A stretch of DNA of 64,000 nt, from NCBI GenBank assembly GCA_004001285.1, contig AP018697.1, forward strand, positions 124,001 to 188,000, read 5' to 3'. Position 1 is the stretch's first letter; each line of letters opens with the position of its first letter. Source of the DNA: Arthrobacter sp. MN05-02. Its GTDB lineage: Bacteria; Actinomycetota; Actinomycetes; Actinomycetales; Micrococcaceae. Positions 53,119 to 61,632 of this stretch are shown here, piece by piece. Both the position numbers and the translations under genes were made by a program. The notes below the pieces were generated by a model. It ran no database searches and was not told the DNA's origin. It saw only the letters and a list, made by a program, of their open reading frames with translations.

Positions 53119-54214
53119 GTGACTGCGATTCCTAGGACGGCCGGCTTCACCCCGGACGAGACCTACACCCCGGAGGGTGGCTACCGGTTCTCGAACTCCC
53201 GGGAGGGGGTCCGCAACCTCCCGTTCCCGTTCCCGGACGACGAGTACGCGTACTCGATGAACCTGGAACCGCACGTCCCGGCCGGGACGGGCGCCCTGCG
53301 GTCCGCGTTCGACATCGACGAGCACTACGTGTCCGAGTGCGCCCACCGCGACCAGATGCTGCGCGACATGCCGGGCGTCCACTACCTCGCGCTGCCGCAC
53401 ATGATGGAAGCGCAGTGGGATCTGCTGGAGCTCATCTTCGAGTCCTACGCCAAGGACTTCCCGGAGCATTTCACGCTCACCAAGAGCGGCAACGAGTGGC
53501 GGTGGCAGAACCGGCTCCTCGGGATCGACGACTCGTTCACCTTCGGTGATCCTGCCACCCTGCCCATGGACCCGATGGAGTACGCGACGCGGCAGGCGCA
53601 GGGCGAGTTCGTGGTCCTCGAGGAGAAGGACAACACGCTCGTCATCGGCGCCGGCATGACGACCCAGCGGGCCGACTACTCGCTGCAGTTCAACATGGGC
53701 ATGAGCTTCTTCGAATTCCACGGACCCGTGCCCAAGCTGCACGAGATGGGCATTCTGGACCGCGCCCTGAAGTTCCTGCTCCGGATGAAGCCCGGACACC
53801 CCGTCCGACGCGTCAACTGGTCCCTGACCGTCAACCCTCGCCTCGAGACCTCCGTGGAGACGCTCCCGGACTGGGCTCCGGACCGGGCGACAGTCACGCC
53901 CGAGAATGCCGGGGGAGATGGTGTACCTGCGGATCGAACTGCAGCCACTGCACCGCCTGCCCCGGTCCAACGCCATCGTGTTCCCGGTCCGTACGTATCT
54001 GGTCAGCCTGGCCGAACTGGTGGAGCATGCTCCGGACTGGGCGAAGCGGATGCACCGGGCGCTCGCCTCGCTGGACCCCGAGCTCGTCGACTACAAGGGC
54101 TTCCACCGCTACCACGCGGCCGCCGTCGAGTGGCTCTCCCAGCACGACGACGGTGCCCCCCTCGCCACGGGCTACCCCTGGATCGAGGGCGGCATTCAGC
54201 CCGGCGACAGCTGA
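53119..54214 (+). pseudogene. Heme-dependent oxidative N-demethylase alpha subunit (DUF3445), frameshifted
   Basis: Read across one shift the product is 364 residues of the DUF3445 family, which binds heme in a PAS-like fold and demethylates amines with O2. FDIDEHYVSECAHRDQMLRD and MSFFEFHGPVPKLHEM are in the first frame; EMVYLRIELQPLHRLPRSNA and TYLVSLAELVEHAP in the second. The break is a five-G run at 53911-53915; four Gs give ENAGEMVYLRIE. The GTG at 53119 has AAGGAG (53106-53111). It is followed by a very strong terminator. The enzyme is probably intact in the organism. Confidence 0.88.
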
Positions 54215-54238
54215 GCCCGGAGGCGATTCCTCCTCCCC

Positions 54239-54280
54239 ACGACGACGGGGTGCCCGCTGCTGCGGGCACCCCGTCGTCGT
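54239..54280 (+). terminator. Strong terminator of the N-demethylase operon
   Basis: ACGACGACGGGGTGCCCGC (54239-54257) / GCGGGCACCCCGTCGTCGT (54262-54280), perfect 19-bp stem with a TGCT loop. It resembles the stems at 56124-56157 and 61516-61565. The 150 bases after it contain only a short unassigned frame. Confidence 0.9.
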
Positions 54281-54438
54281 CCCCGCTCCGCCCGGATAGG
54301 ACCCTGCCCGGACGGTTCAGGCCTCGGGAAGCGCCGCGAGGGTCTTCTTCGTGTCGTCGTACCACCGTGGAATCGAACGCGACCCGTGGCTTGCCGAGGT
54401 GGTACCAGGCGGCGGGTGACTCGCCTCTTGGCAGGCGG

Positions 54439-55330
54439 TCAGCCGAGGATGGACAGGGCCCGGGGGACGCTCTCGATGGTGATGTCCGTGGCGGCGTCGA
54501 CGGATTTGACCTCGCCGTCGAGCTGGTAGGGCATGGGCTTGAGGGTCGAGAACCGGTACTGGCTGTAGCTCGGCTGGTCGCCCAGCCCCCTTCGTCGTCG
54601 CCCGCAGCGCGGTGAGCAGGATCCGCCACTTGGCCATGTGCGGGAAGGTGATGACCTCGAACTTCCCGTCGGTGGGCTGGTCGCCGGCCTCGCTCAGGGT
54701 CGCGTACTTGGCCATCTGCGAGATGTTGGCGAACACCAGGCTGTCGAAGGCGCGACGCTTGCCGTCGCTCTGACGGATCTCGAAAGGTTTGAACTTGCGG
54801 AAGGTGCGCGCCACGGAGAACATCTCCTTGATGGCGCCCTTGCTGCCCTTCTCGAGGTCGATCGCCACGACGGGTGTCAGCCCGAAACCGATATAGGAGT
54901 GGGCGTACACCGCGTCCGTGCCCGCCGGGCCGATGCTGATGCGCAGCACGTCGATCCGGCGTACCCGGCCCTCGAGAATGGCTTCAGCCAGTGGCTTGCG
55001 CCCCGTGACGCGGCTGTGGTCGTTCGCGTTGCCGGCGGCCAGCACCGCGCAGACGGCGTCGTCGCTGCCACTGGACATCACTCCGTTGACGACCTCGTTG
55101 TAGCCGCCGTCACCGCTGACCGAGACGACCAGGGCGTTGCCGGCCGAGGCCGCGTCCCGCGCGAGGTCGATCGCGTGCCCGGCGTGTTCCGTGGGCTGCA
55201 GGACGACCTTCGTGTCCGGCAGGGCCGGCACGAGTTCGCCGGACAGCTCTTCGGCGAGCGCGGGGGCGTCTCCGGTGCTGTTCGGGTTGAAGATGATGGT
55301 GATCGTGTCGAACCTGCGCGGCGACTCCAT
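54439..55330 (-). pseudogene. Diacylglycerol/lipid kinase family protein, frameshifted
   Basis: Read across one shift the product is 296 residues with the DAGK catalytic fold: TIIFNPNSTGD (nucleotide loop), VSVSGDGGYNEVVNGVM (GGDGT-like) and LAAGNANDHSR. It phosphorylates diacylglycerol, sphingosine or related lipids at the membrane face. The break is at a C run on the plus strand (54586-54590); with one base less the minus strand reads TTKGLGDQPSYSQYRFSTLK and ends ESVPRALSILG at 54439. AAAGGC precedes the ATG at 55330. Confidence 0.86.
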
Positions 55331-55364
55331 GGTTCTGCCTTTCGAGAATTCGATGGGACGCCAG

Positions 55365-55393
55365 GGGCCCCGGGCTGCACGAGTCCGGGGCCC
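55365..55393 (-). terminator. Hairpin after the DUF4383 gene
   Basis: GGGCCCCGG (55365-55373) / CCGGGGCCC (55385-55393), perfect nine-base stem with an 11-base loop, 41 bases beyond the DUF4383 stop and 35 bases before the kinase start. Confidence 0.6.
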
Positions 55394-55434
55394 ACTGACG
55401 TTCCTCCTGTCCTGCGGAATGCAGGTGGGAGGGA

Positions 55435-55893
55435 TCAGGCGCGTGCGGTGGTCCGCTTGTGGTCGCGGGTGAGCAGCAGTGCCAGGGCGATCATGCCGAC
55501 CCCGAGGAAGAAGTGGAGCCAGTTGTCCGCACCGTTGAGGGGTACGAAGTTGCCGGCGGAGTTCTGGTCGATGACCAGCCCGTAGATCCACAGCACGAGG
55601 TAGATGATGCCGCCGTACAGCAGGTAGGAGCGGGCGCCGCTGATGGTGCGGGCCATCGCGATCCCGGCCACGCCGAACAGCAGGTGGACGATGTTGTGCA
55701 GGATCGACACCTGGAACAGGCCGAGGAGCAGGGCCCCGGACTCGTGGCCCGCGAAGCTGAGCTCGTCGTACTGGCTGGTGATGCCCGGGATGAACCCGAG
55801 GAGCCCGACGAGCAGGAACACCGCGCCGACGGCGAGTGCTGCTTTCTGAACGTTGGTGCGGGTGCCCGCGCGGGGCGTGTCTGCGGTGGTCAT
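55435..55893 (-). CDS. DUF4383 domain-containing membrane protein
   Basis: A 152-residue protein with four membrane helices (about 20-38, 52-85, 95-112 and 125-142). LHNIVHLLFGVAGIAMA is the family signature and DNWLHFFLGVGMIAL the repeat of it. The function is unknown; such genes are often stress-associated in actinobacteria. GGGAGAA precedes the ATG. The AAGCCTRCTT motif lies 148 bases upstream. Confidence 0.93.
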   Translation of the reverse strand: MTTADTPRAGTRTNVQKAALAVGAVFLLVGLLGFIPGITSQYDELSFAGHESGALLLGLFQVSILHNIVHLLFGVAGIAMARTISGARSYLLYGGIIYLVLWIYGLVIDQNSAGNFVPLNGADNWLHFFLGVGMIALALLLTRDHKRTTARA

Positions 55894-56040
55894 GGTGTGT
55901 TCTCCCAGTTGGTGCGAGTGATGCCGCTGCGCTTCCGGTCGCTCCGGGTGGCGCGGCGGAGAGTCGTGGACGATGAGACCTGCCGGGACGACGGCGGGTC
56001 CCGTCCTGGAGGGACGCCGTCGCTGATCGGCCCCAGCACG

Positions 56041-56056
56041 GTAAGCCTACTTGGTA
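56041..56056 (+). promoter_or_regulatory. AAGCCTRCTT palindromic motif, copy 3
   Basis: GTAAGCCTACTTGGTA, upstream of the DUF4383 gene (minus strand). It shares its ten-base core with the copies at 16601 and 31716. The rest of 55894-56123 shows no gene. Confidence 0.45.
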
Positions 56057-56123
56057 TTTCCGGCGGCGTGAACTGCAGCACCGGGCGGCTTGCCGAATGT
56101 CCTCGGGGGCGGGGATGGCAACG

Positions 56124-56157
56124 ACGACGGGACGCCCGCTGCTGCGGACGCCCCGTC
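56124..56157 (-). terminator. Terminator of the GH30 gene
   Basis: CGACGGGACGCCCGC pairs with GCGGACGCCCCGTCG at 13 of 15 positions around a TGCT loop, 25 bases beyond the GH30 stop. It looks like a diverged copy of the hairpin at 54239-54280. Confidence 0.65.
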
Positions 56158-56182
56158 GGTCGATCAGGTTGGTCAGGGAGTA

Positions 56183-59100
56183 CTACTTCGTCAGGTCCAC
56201 CCGGTAGGTGCTCGTCGCCGACCCGTCCTCGCTCGTCACCGTGACCACCGCGGTCCGGCTGGAGCCCGAGGGCTGCGTCACGGACACCGTCGCGTACGGG
56301 TCTGCCGGGACGGCGGACACGGACGGGACCTTGCCCCGCGACGACACCGAGTAGCTGGTGACCGCGGGATCGAAACCGGCCACCGGGGTGCCGCCCACGC
56401 TGATGGAGGCGAGGTTCGCATCCGACGACTCCGCGGGAACGGCGCCGAGGATCTCGATCTCGCTGACCACCATGTGGGTCTGCGAGCGGGCCGTCATCAC
56501 CACGCGGATGGTCGACGCCGTGACGCCGTCCAGCGGCAGGGTCACCGCGGGGGCGGGCGAGCCGGCCGGGACGCCGACCGGACTGCCGGCGTCGGTCCAC
56601 GCACCATTCGCGCCCTGAACCTGCAGTTGCAGGGTCTGCGCGTAGCTGTCCGAGGACCCGTCGCGGAAGAAGTGCACGACGACGCCGCCGAGGGTCTGCG
56701 CCTCGGGCAGCGTCACGGTGAGGGTGTCGGCGGCGTTCTTGGTGCCGGAGCGCCAGTTGGACCACGCCTTGTCGCGGGTGTCGCCGTTGAACAGGCCGGC
56801 CGTGCCGTAGCCCGGCTCGGTGAACGTGGCGCTCGCGGTGGTGCCGCCGTCGTCGGCCACGTTGTCCAGCGTGCCCGCGGTGACCTGCATGCGGACAGTC
56901 GCCGGCAGCGTGCTGCCGTTCGCGGCGTCGGCCGATCCGGTCAGTTCGTAGACGCCGGGTGCGGTGTAGCCGACCGGGGCGTTCCACGTGACCGGACGCT
57001 CGGCCGTGCCGCCCTGGCTGCCGACGGCGGTCACGGTGGCGGGCAGCTCGGGCAGCCCGTTCACCACGGCCTTGGCGCGGGCGGGTTGCGTCGAGACGAG
57101 GGTGTCCACGGTGACCGTGAGTTCCACGGGGAACTGCGTGCCGGTGACGTCGGTCGCGGTGCCCTTGACCTTCACGGTGCCGGGCTTCTTCCAGCGGTTG
57201 TCGTTCGGGATCTTCCACTCGACGGGGATCGCACCGCGTGCGCCGTCGCGGTACACCGGCGTGACGGTCTCCGGCAGCACCGGTGCCGTGCCGGGGACGG
57301 TGAACGCCGTGGCGTCCTGGACGGAGAGCACGGTCTCGTCGATCAGCGTCCAGCGCTGGTTGGCGCCCGAGTTCGCGAGATAGAGGGTCACGGGTGCACC
57401 CTCGGCCGTCTTCCCGCCGCCCACTTCGAGCAGCAGGCCGGTCTCGGCGTTCACGAACGTGTACGTGCCGTCGCCGGTGGTCGAGGCGATCCATGCGGCG
57501 CGCGGGTCCGTTCCCGCGGGAGCGACGACGGCGGCGCCGCCCTCGTCGGCGAGCTGCGAGGCGCCGTCGAGTGTGGTGATCGAGTAGCGCTCGCGGTTGC
57601 TGTTGTCCTCGCCCAGGCTCGTGAAGCGGAACAGCTGGCTCGCGTCCGCGGAGTCGCTCGCGCTGATGACGGCGGTGGTACCCGTCGGCTCGATCGACTT
57701 GCCGCTCTGCACGCCCTGCAGCCGGTACACGTGGCCGTCCTGGAGGGCGGCCGCGTCCTCCGCGACGCCGGAGACGCCGTCGACCACGAAGGTGGTGACG
57801 GACTCGGCGGGTGCGGTGAGGACGGCGGAGCTGCCCTCGATCGCGACCGGTGCGCCCTCGACGAGTGCACCGTTGACGTCACTGACCACGGGGGTCACGG
57901 TGGCGCCGGGTGCGACGGACGCGAACTTCGAGAAGTCGAGGACCACGGGCTTCGCGTCGGTGGACTCGTTGATGTGGACCACGGTGGCGCCGGTCCCGGT
58001 GATGGCGGCGGTGGTGTCGTCGTCGTCCACCTGCACCAGGCGGTCGCCGGGCTGGATGTAGTGCGTGTAGTTCCGCACGGTGTTGAACTTAGTGTTCGTG
58101 TAGATGGGGCAGCTCTCGAGCGTGTCCGCGTCGGTGCAGTCGAAGGGCATCTGGATGCTGCCCCAGTTGGCGCCGGCGGCGCTCTCGCCGCCGGGCTTCA
58201 TGTTGTCGTAGTCCTCGACGGGCTGCCAGAACACCCAGGCGCTGGGTTCGAGCTCGCGGAGGTCGTCCGTGATGCGCTTGGCCATGCCGAGGCCCGGTTC
58301 CATGCTGGTGAAGCTCTGGCCGTTGCCCCAGGAACCCTCGACCTCGCTCATCCACAGGGGCTTGTCCTCGCCCTTGGCGATGTCCCTCACCGTGGTGCGC
58401 TGGCCGGTGCCGTAGGTGTGCACGTTGAGCTGGTCCACGAGGTCGCGGACCTCCGCCGGGTAGCTGTTCCAGTTGGTGGCGAAGATGCCGGGGTTGGTCT
58501 CGTCCATCGCGGAGATCGTCGCGTCCGTGCTGGCGGCGTCGAGCTTCGGGGCAAGGTTCTTCAGGACCTGCTGCTGGAGCTGAGGGCCGATGTGCGCGCC
58601 CTCCTGGCGTCCGCCGACGGGCTGTCCGCTCGCGTCGAGGCGGGTGCTCCAGTAGTTGGTGTTCGGCTCGTTGAACGGGTCGAGCGTGTCCACGGTGATG
58701 CCGTGGGCGTCCTCGAGTTCCTCGACCACGCGGACCAAATAGGAGGTGAAGTCGTCGATGCTCTCGGTCTTCAGCTGGTCCTTGTTCGCGTCGAATCCGC
58801 CGGAGACGTAGCCGCTGACGGTCTGGAACCAGGGCGGCGAGTTGCTGAAAGCCTCCCAGTGAGTGATGTCCTGCTTGATGCGGTCGATCCACCAGCGCTG
58901 CGTGGCATCCGCCTCGAGGTTCCAGTCGGCGGGGTCCTCGGGGTCGAACCAGTCGGTGTCCTCCCGCGTGGTGCCCTCGGGTGCGTTCCACCAGCCCTCG
59001 ACGGCGCCGCCCGGGCGCAGGTAGTCCTTCACATCGGGGGCGTTGCCGCCGCCGATGTTGTACCGGGCGATGTTGAGGTTCAGGCCCTCGGGGCCGAACA

Positions 59101-59368
59101 CCAGCTCCGCGAGGCGGTTCCGGATCTCGTCGGGGTAGTCGCCGGTCGCGTTCGCAAACCAGACGAGGCTGGTGCCCCAACCCTCGAACTCCTCCCCCTG
59201 GTAGGAGGGGTCGGGGGTGAGGGTGAGGGCGCCCTCCGGTACCGCCGGCGGTGCGGGCGGAGCCGGGGGCGCGGCCTGCGCCGCACCCCCGATCAGGGAG
59301 GCGGATGCCAGGACGGCGGCCACCCCCGTGGCTGCGGCCTGGGTGGCGCGCCTGGATCGATTCGTCAT
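56183..59368 (-). CDS. Secreted multidomain glycoside hydrolase family 30 (galactanase-like)
   Basis: A 1061-residue exported enzyme. The ATG at 59368 (AGGAA upstream) starts a signal peptide ending near residue 33. The GH30 barrel has DPFNEPNTNYW (acid/base Glu) and MSEVEGSW (nucleophile Glu). Then come a ricin-B-like carbohydrate-binding region (about 490-640), two Ig-like domains with IPVEWK/PVTWNAP motifs, an F5/8-type C-like sugar-binding domain and a cadherin-like C-terminus. This resembles endo-beta-1,6-galactanases. With the adjacent GH42 and ABC transporter it points to use of arabinogalactan-type side chains. Confidence 0.92.
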   Translation of the reverse strand: MTNRSRRATQAAATGVAAVLASASLIGGAAQAAPPAPPAPPAVPEGALTLTPDPSYQGEEFEGWGTSLVWFANATGDYPDEIRNRLAELVFGPEGLNLNIARYNIGGGNAPDVKDYLRPGGAVEGWWNAPEGTTREDTDWFDPEDPADWNLEADATQRWWIDRIKQDITHWEAFSNSPPWFQTVSGYVSGGFDANKDQLKTESIDDFTSYLVRVVEELEDAHGITVDTLDPFNEPNTNYWSTRLDASGQPVGGRQEGAHIGPQLQQQVLKNLAPKLDAASTDATISAMDETNPGIFATNWNSYPAEVRDLVDQLNVHTYGTGQRTTVRDIAKGEDKPLWMSEVEGSWGNGQSFTSMEPGLGMAKRITDDLRELEPSAWVFWQPVEDYDNMKPGGESAAGANWGSIQMPFDCTDADTLESCPIYTNTKFNTVRNYTHYIQPGDRLVQVDDDDTTAAITGTGATVVHINESTDAKPVVLDFSKFASVAPGATVTPVVSDVNGALVEGAPVAIEGSSAVLTAPAESVTTFVVDGVSGVAEDAAALQDGHVYRLQGVQSGKSIEPTGTTAVISASDSADASQLFRFTSLGEDNSNRERYSITTLDGASQLADEGGAAVVAPAGTDPRAAWIASTTGDGTYTFVNAETGLLLEVGGGKTAEGAPVTLYLANSGANQRWTLIDETVLSVQDATAFTVPGTAPVLPETVTPVYRDGARGAIPVEWKIPNDNRWKKPGTVKVKGTATDVTGTQFPVELTVTVDTLVSTQPARAKAVVNGLPELPATVTAVGSQGGTAERPVTWNAPVGYTAPGVYELTGSADAANGSTLPATVRMQVTAGTLDNVADDGGTTASATFTEPGYGTAGLFNGDTRDKAWSNWRSGTKNAADTLTVTLPEAQTLGGVVVHFFRDGSSDSYAQTLQLQVQGANGAWTDAGSPVGVPAGSPAPAVTLPLDGVTASTIRVVMTARSQTHMVVSEIEILGAVPAESSDANLASISVGGTPVAGFDPAVTSYSVSSRGKVPSVSAVPADPYATVSVTQPSGSSRTAVVTVTSEDGSATSTYRVDLTK

Positions 59369-59412
59369 TGAACGTGTTCCTTCCAGCAAGGGTGTGTACT
59401 GCGGTGATGGTC

Positions 59413-61464
59413 CTAGGTGGTGCGCGAGACCTTCCTCGTGAGGACGGCGACGGAGCGGGGAGCCAGCTTGGACTCCTCGCCCGTGAGGGTGTCGCCGTCG
59501 ACGCCGGTGATGTCCACCGGCTCGTCGGTGCGGTTGATGAGGAAGACGTAGTCGGCGTCGTCACCGGCGCGCAGCACCTGCTCGACGGCGCCGCGCAGCT
59601 CGGCGGGCAGCTCGCTGGTGATCCCTGCGCGGGCGGCGAGGTCCGCGAGGACGGGCGCCAGTCCCGCGGCACCGAGGCGCGCACCGACGTAGGCGGCACT
59701 GCCGGAACCCGGTTCGGAGGAGACGGCGTTGCGCGTCACGGCCGCATCCCCGGCGTGCTCACCGGTCGTGTACCGGGTGAGGACCTCGACGCCGTCGGCG
59801 CGCGGCAGGACGCGGTCGGCCCAGAGCGTCGCGGTGGTGCCGTTGTCCAGGTGCACCTCGTCGCCGTCGAGCAGGGGGCCGAACTCGTCGATGCGCACGC
59901 CGAGCAGGTCCGCGAGGGCTCCGGGGTAGCCGCCGAGCCAGATGTGGTCGTTCTCGTCGGTGATGCCGCTGAAGTAGCTCGCCACGAGGTGCCCGCCGTT
60001 GCCCACGTACTCCTCGAGGCGTGCCTTCAGCGCGGCCGGGACGGTGTGCAGGATGGGCGCGACGACGAGGCCGTAGCCGGCGAGGTCGGTCGCGGCGGGG
60101 ACGACGTCGGCGCGGATGCCGAGGGCCAGGAACGCCGAGTACCAGTCCAGGGCCTCCTGCTTGTAGCGCAGGCGGTCGGACGGGTGGGAGTCCTGCTCGC
60201 AGGCCCACCAGGAATCCCAGTCGAACAGGATGGCGGCGGGGGCTGCGCTGCGGCGGGACCCGACGACGTCCGAGAGTTCGCCGAGTTCGCGGCCGAGGGC
60301 GACGACGTCGCGGAAGATCGGGCTGTCCTCGCCGGCGTGGGGGACCATCGCGGAGTGGAACTTCTCGGCGCCGGCCTTGGACTGCCGCCACTGGAAGAAG
60401 CAGACGGCATCCGCGCCGTGGGCCACGTGGGTGAGGGAGTCCCGCCGCAGGGCGCCTGACTTCTTCGGGGTGTTGACGGGCTGCCAGTTCACCGCGCTCG
60501 TGGAGTGCTCCATGAGGAACCACGGCTTGCCGCCGGCGATGTTGCCGGTGAGGTTCGCGGAGAAGGAGAGCTCGTCGACGGCCTGCGGGCCGGGCACGAA
60601 GTAGTGGTCGTTGGCGACGAAGTCCAGCTCGGCGGCCCAGTCGGCGTAGTCCATGCCCTTGGTCTCGCCCATGACCATGAAGTTGGTGGTGATGGGGATC
60701 TCCGGGGTGATGCTGCGCAGGATGTCTCGCTCGGCGCGCAGGTACTGCTTGAGGGCGTCGGAGGAGAAGCGCTTGAAGTCCAGCTGCTGCGTGGGGTTGG
60801 GGTGCGAGGCGGCCTGGCGCGGGGGCAGGATCTGCTCGAAGCGCGTGTAGCGCTGGGACCAGAAGTCGGTGCCCCAGGCGTCGTTGAGGGCGTCGATGCT
60901 TTCGTAGCGGTCGGTGAGCCAGGTGCGGAAGGCGCGGGCGGCGTCGTCGGAGTAGTCGTAGATGTTGTGGCAGCCGAGCTCGTTGGAGATGTGCCAGGCG
61001 CACACGGCGGGGTGGTCCTTGTACCGCTCGGCCATCGCGGCGACGAGCTTCAGGGCGTGCTCGCGGAAGACGGGGCTGGTGGGGCGCCAGTGCTGGCGCG
61101 CACCGGGCCAGAGGGTGCCGCCGTCCTGGGTGACCGGGAGGATCTCGGGGTGCTCGGTGGCGAGCCACGGCGGCGGGGAGGCGGTCGCGGTGGCGAGGTC
61201 GACCGCGATGCCGTTGGCGTGCAGGAGGTCGATGACCTCGTCCAGCCACGCGAAGTTCCAGGTGTCCCGCTCGGGCTGCAGGCGCGCCCAGGAGAAGATC
61301 GCGAGCGACACCACGTTGACGCCGGCCTCGCGCATGAGGCGCACGTCCTCGTCCCACGTCTCGCGCGGCCACTGCTCGGGGTTGTAGTCGGCGCCGAAGG
61401 CCATGCGCCGGCGGTTCGGCTCGGACGGCCAGCGCAGCCAGCGGTGGGACGTGGGGTTGGACAC
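59413..61464 (-). CDS. Glycoside hydrolase family 42 beta-galactosidase
   Basis: A 683-residue cytosolic enzyme. GADYNPEQWPRETWDEDVRL (partly quoted) opens the barrel, WHISNELGCHN carries the acid/base Glu, and FLMEHSTSAVNW the nucleophile Glu. A trimerisation domain and beta-domain follow. It releases galactose from galacto-oligosaccharides brought in by the transporter encoded next. The GTG at 61464 has AAGGAG. It lies between the GH30 and binding-protein genes, and the hairpin at 61516 may partly separate its transcript. Confidence 0.96.
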   Translation of the reverse strand: MSNPTSHRWLRWPSEPNRRRMAFGADYNPEQWPRETWDEDVRLMREAGVNVVSLAIFSWARLQPERDTWNFAWLDEVIDLLHANGIAVDLATATASPPPWLATEHPEILPVTQDGGTLWPGARQHWRPTSPVFREHALKLVAAMAERYKDHPAVCAWHISNELGCHNIYDYSDDAARAFRTWLTDRYESIDALNDAWGTDFWSQRYTRFEQILPPRQAASHPNPTQQLDFKRFSSDALKQYLRAERDILRSITPEIPITTNFMVMGETKGMDYADWAAELDFVANDHYFVPGPQAVDELSFSANLTGNIAGGKPWFLMEHSTSAVNWQPVNTPKKSGALRRDSLTHVAHGADAVCFFQWRQSKAGAEKFHSAMVPHAGEDSPIFRDVVALGRELGELSDVVGSRRSAAPAAILFDWDSWWACEQDSHPSDRLRYKQEALDWYSAFLALGIRADVVPAATDLAGYGLVVAPILHTVPAALKARLEEYVGNGGHLVASYFSGITDENDHIWLGGYPGALADLLGVRIDEFGPLLDGDEVHLDNGTTATLWADRVLPRADGVEVLTRYTTGEHAGDAAVTRNAVSSEPGSGSAAYVGARLGAAGLAPVLADLAARAGITSELPAELRGAVEQVLRAGDDADYVFLINRTDEPVDITGVDGDTLTGEESKLAPRSVAVLTRKVSRTT

Positions 61465-61515
61465 GGGACAGCTCCTTGGGGTGTTTCTCGAGGCGTGTGG
61501 CGCGCGGGTGGTGCT

Positions 61516-61565
61516 CCCGCCGTCGTCGTGCCCGGTTCCGGACGGAAGGGGACGACGACGGCGGG
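61516..61565 (-). terminator. Attenuator/terminator hairpin between the sugar-binding protein and GH42 genes
   Basis: CCCGCCGTCGTCGT (61516-61529) / ACGACGACGGCGGG (61552-61565), perfect 14-bp outer stem; the inner bases also pair (CCC/GGG and TTCCG/CGGAA). Such a hairpin within an operon would let the binding protein be made in excess over the enzymes downstream. Confidence 0.7.
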
Positions 61566-61632
61566 TACAGCCGGAAGTGGAACGGACCGGGCGGATGCGC
61601 GCGAGCTCCCGCCCGGTCCGGGTTCGGTGGTA

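Noticed and set aside
56090..59371. 1093-codon open frame opposite the GH30 gene
   Set aside because: Antisense to a recognisable secreted glycosidase; no domain or ribosome site.
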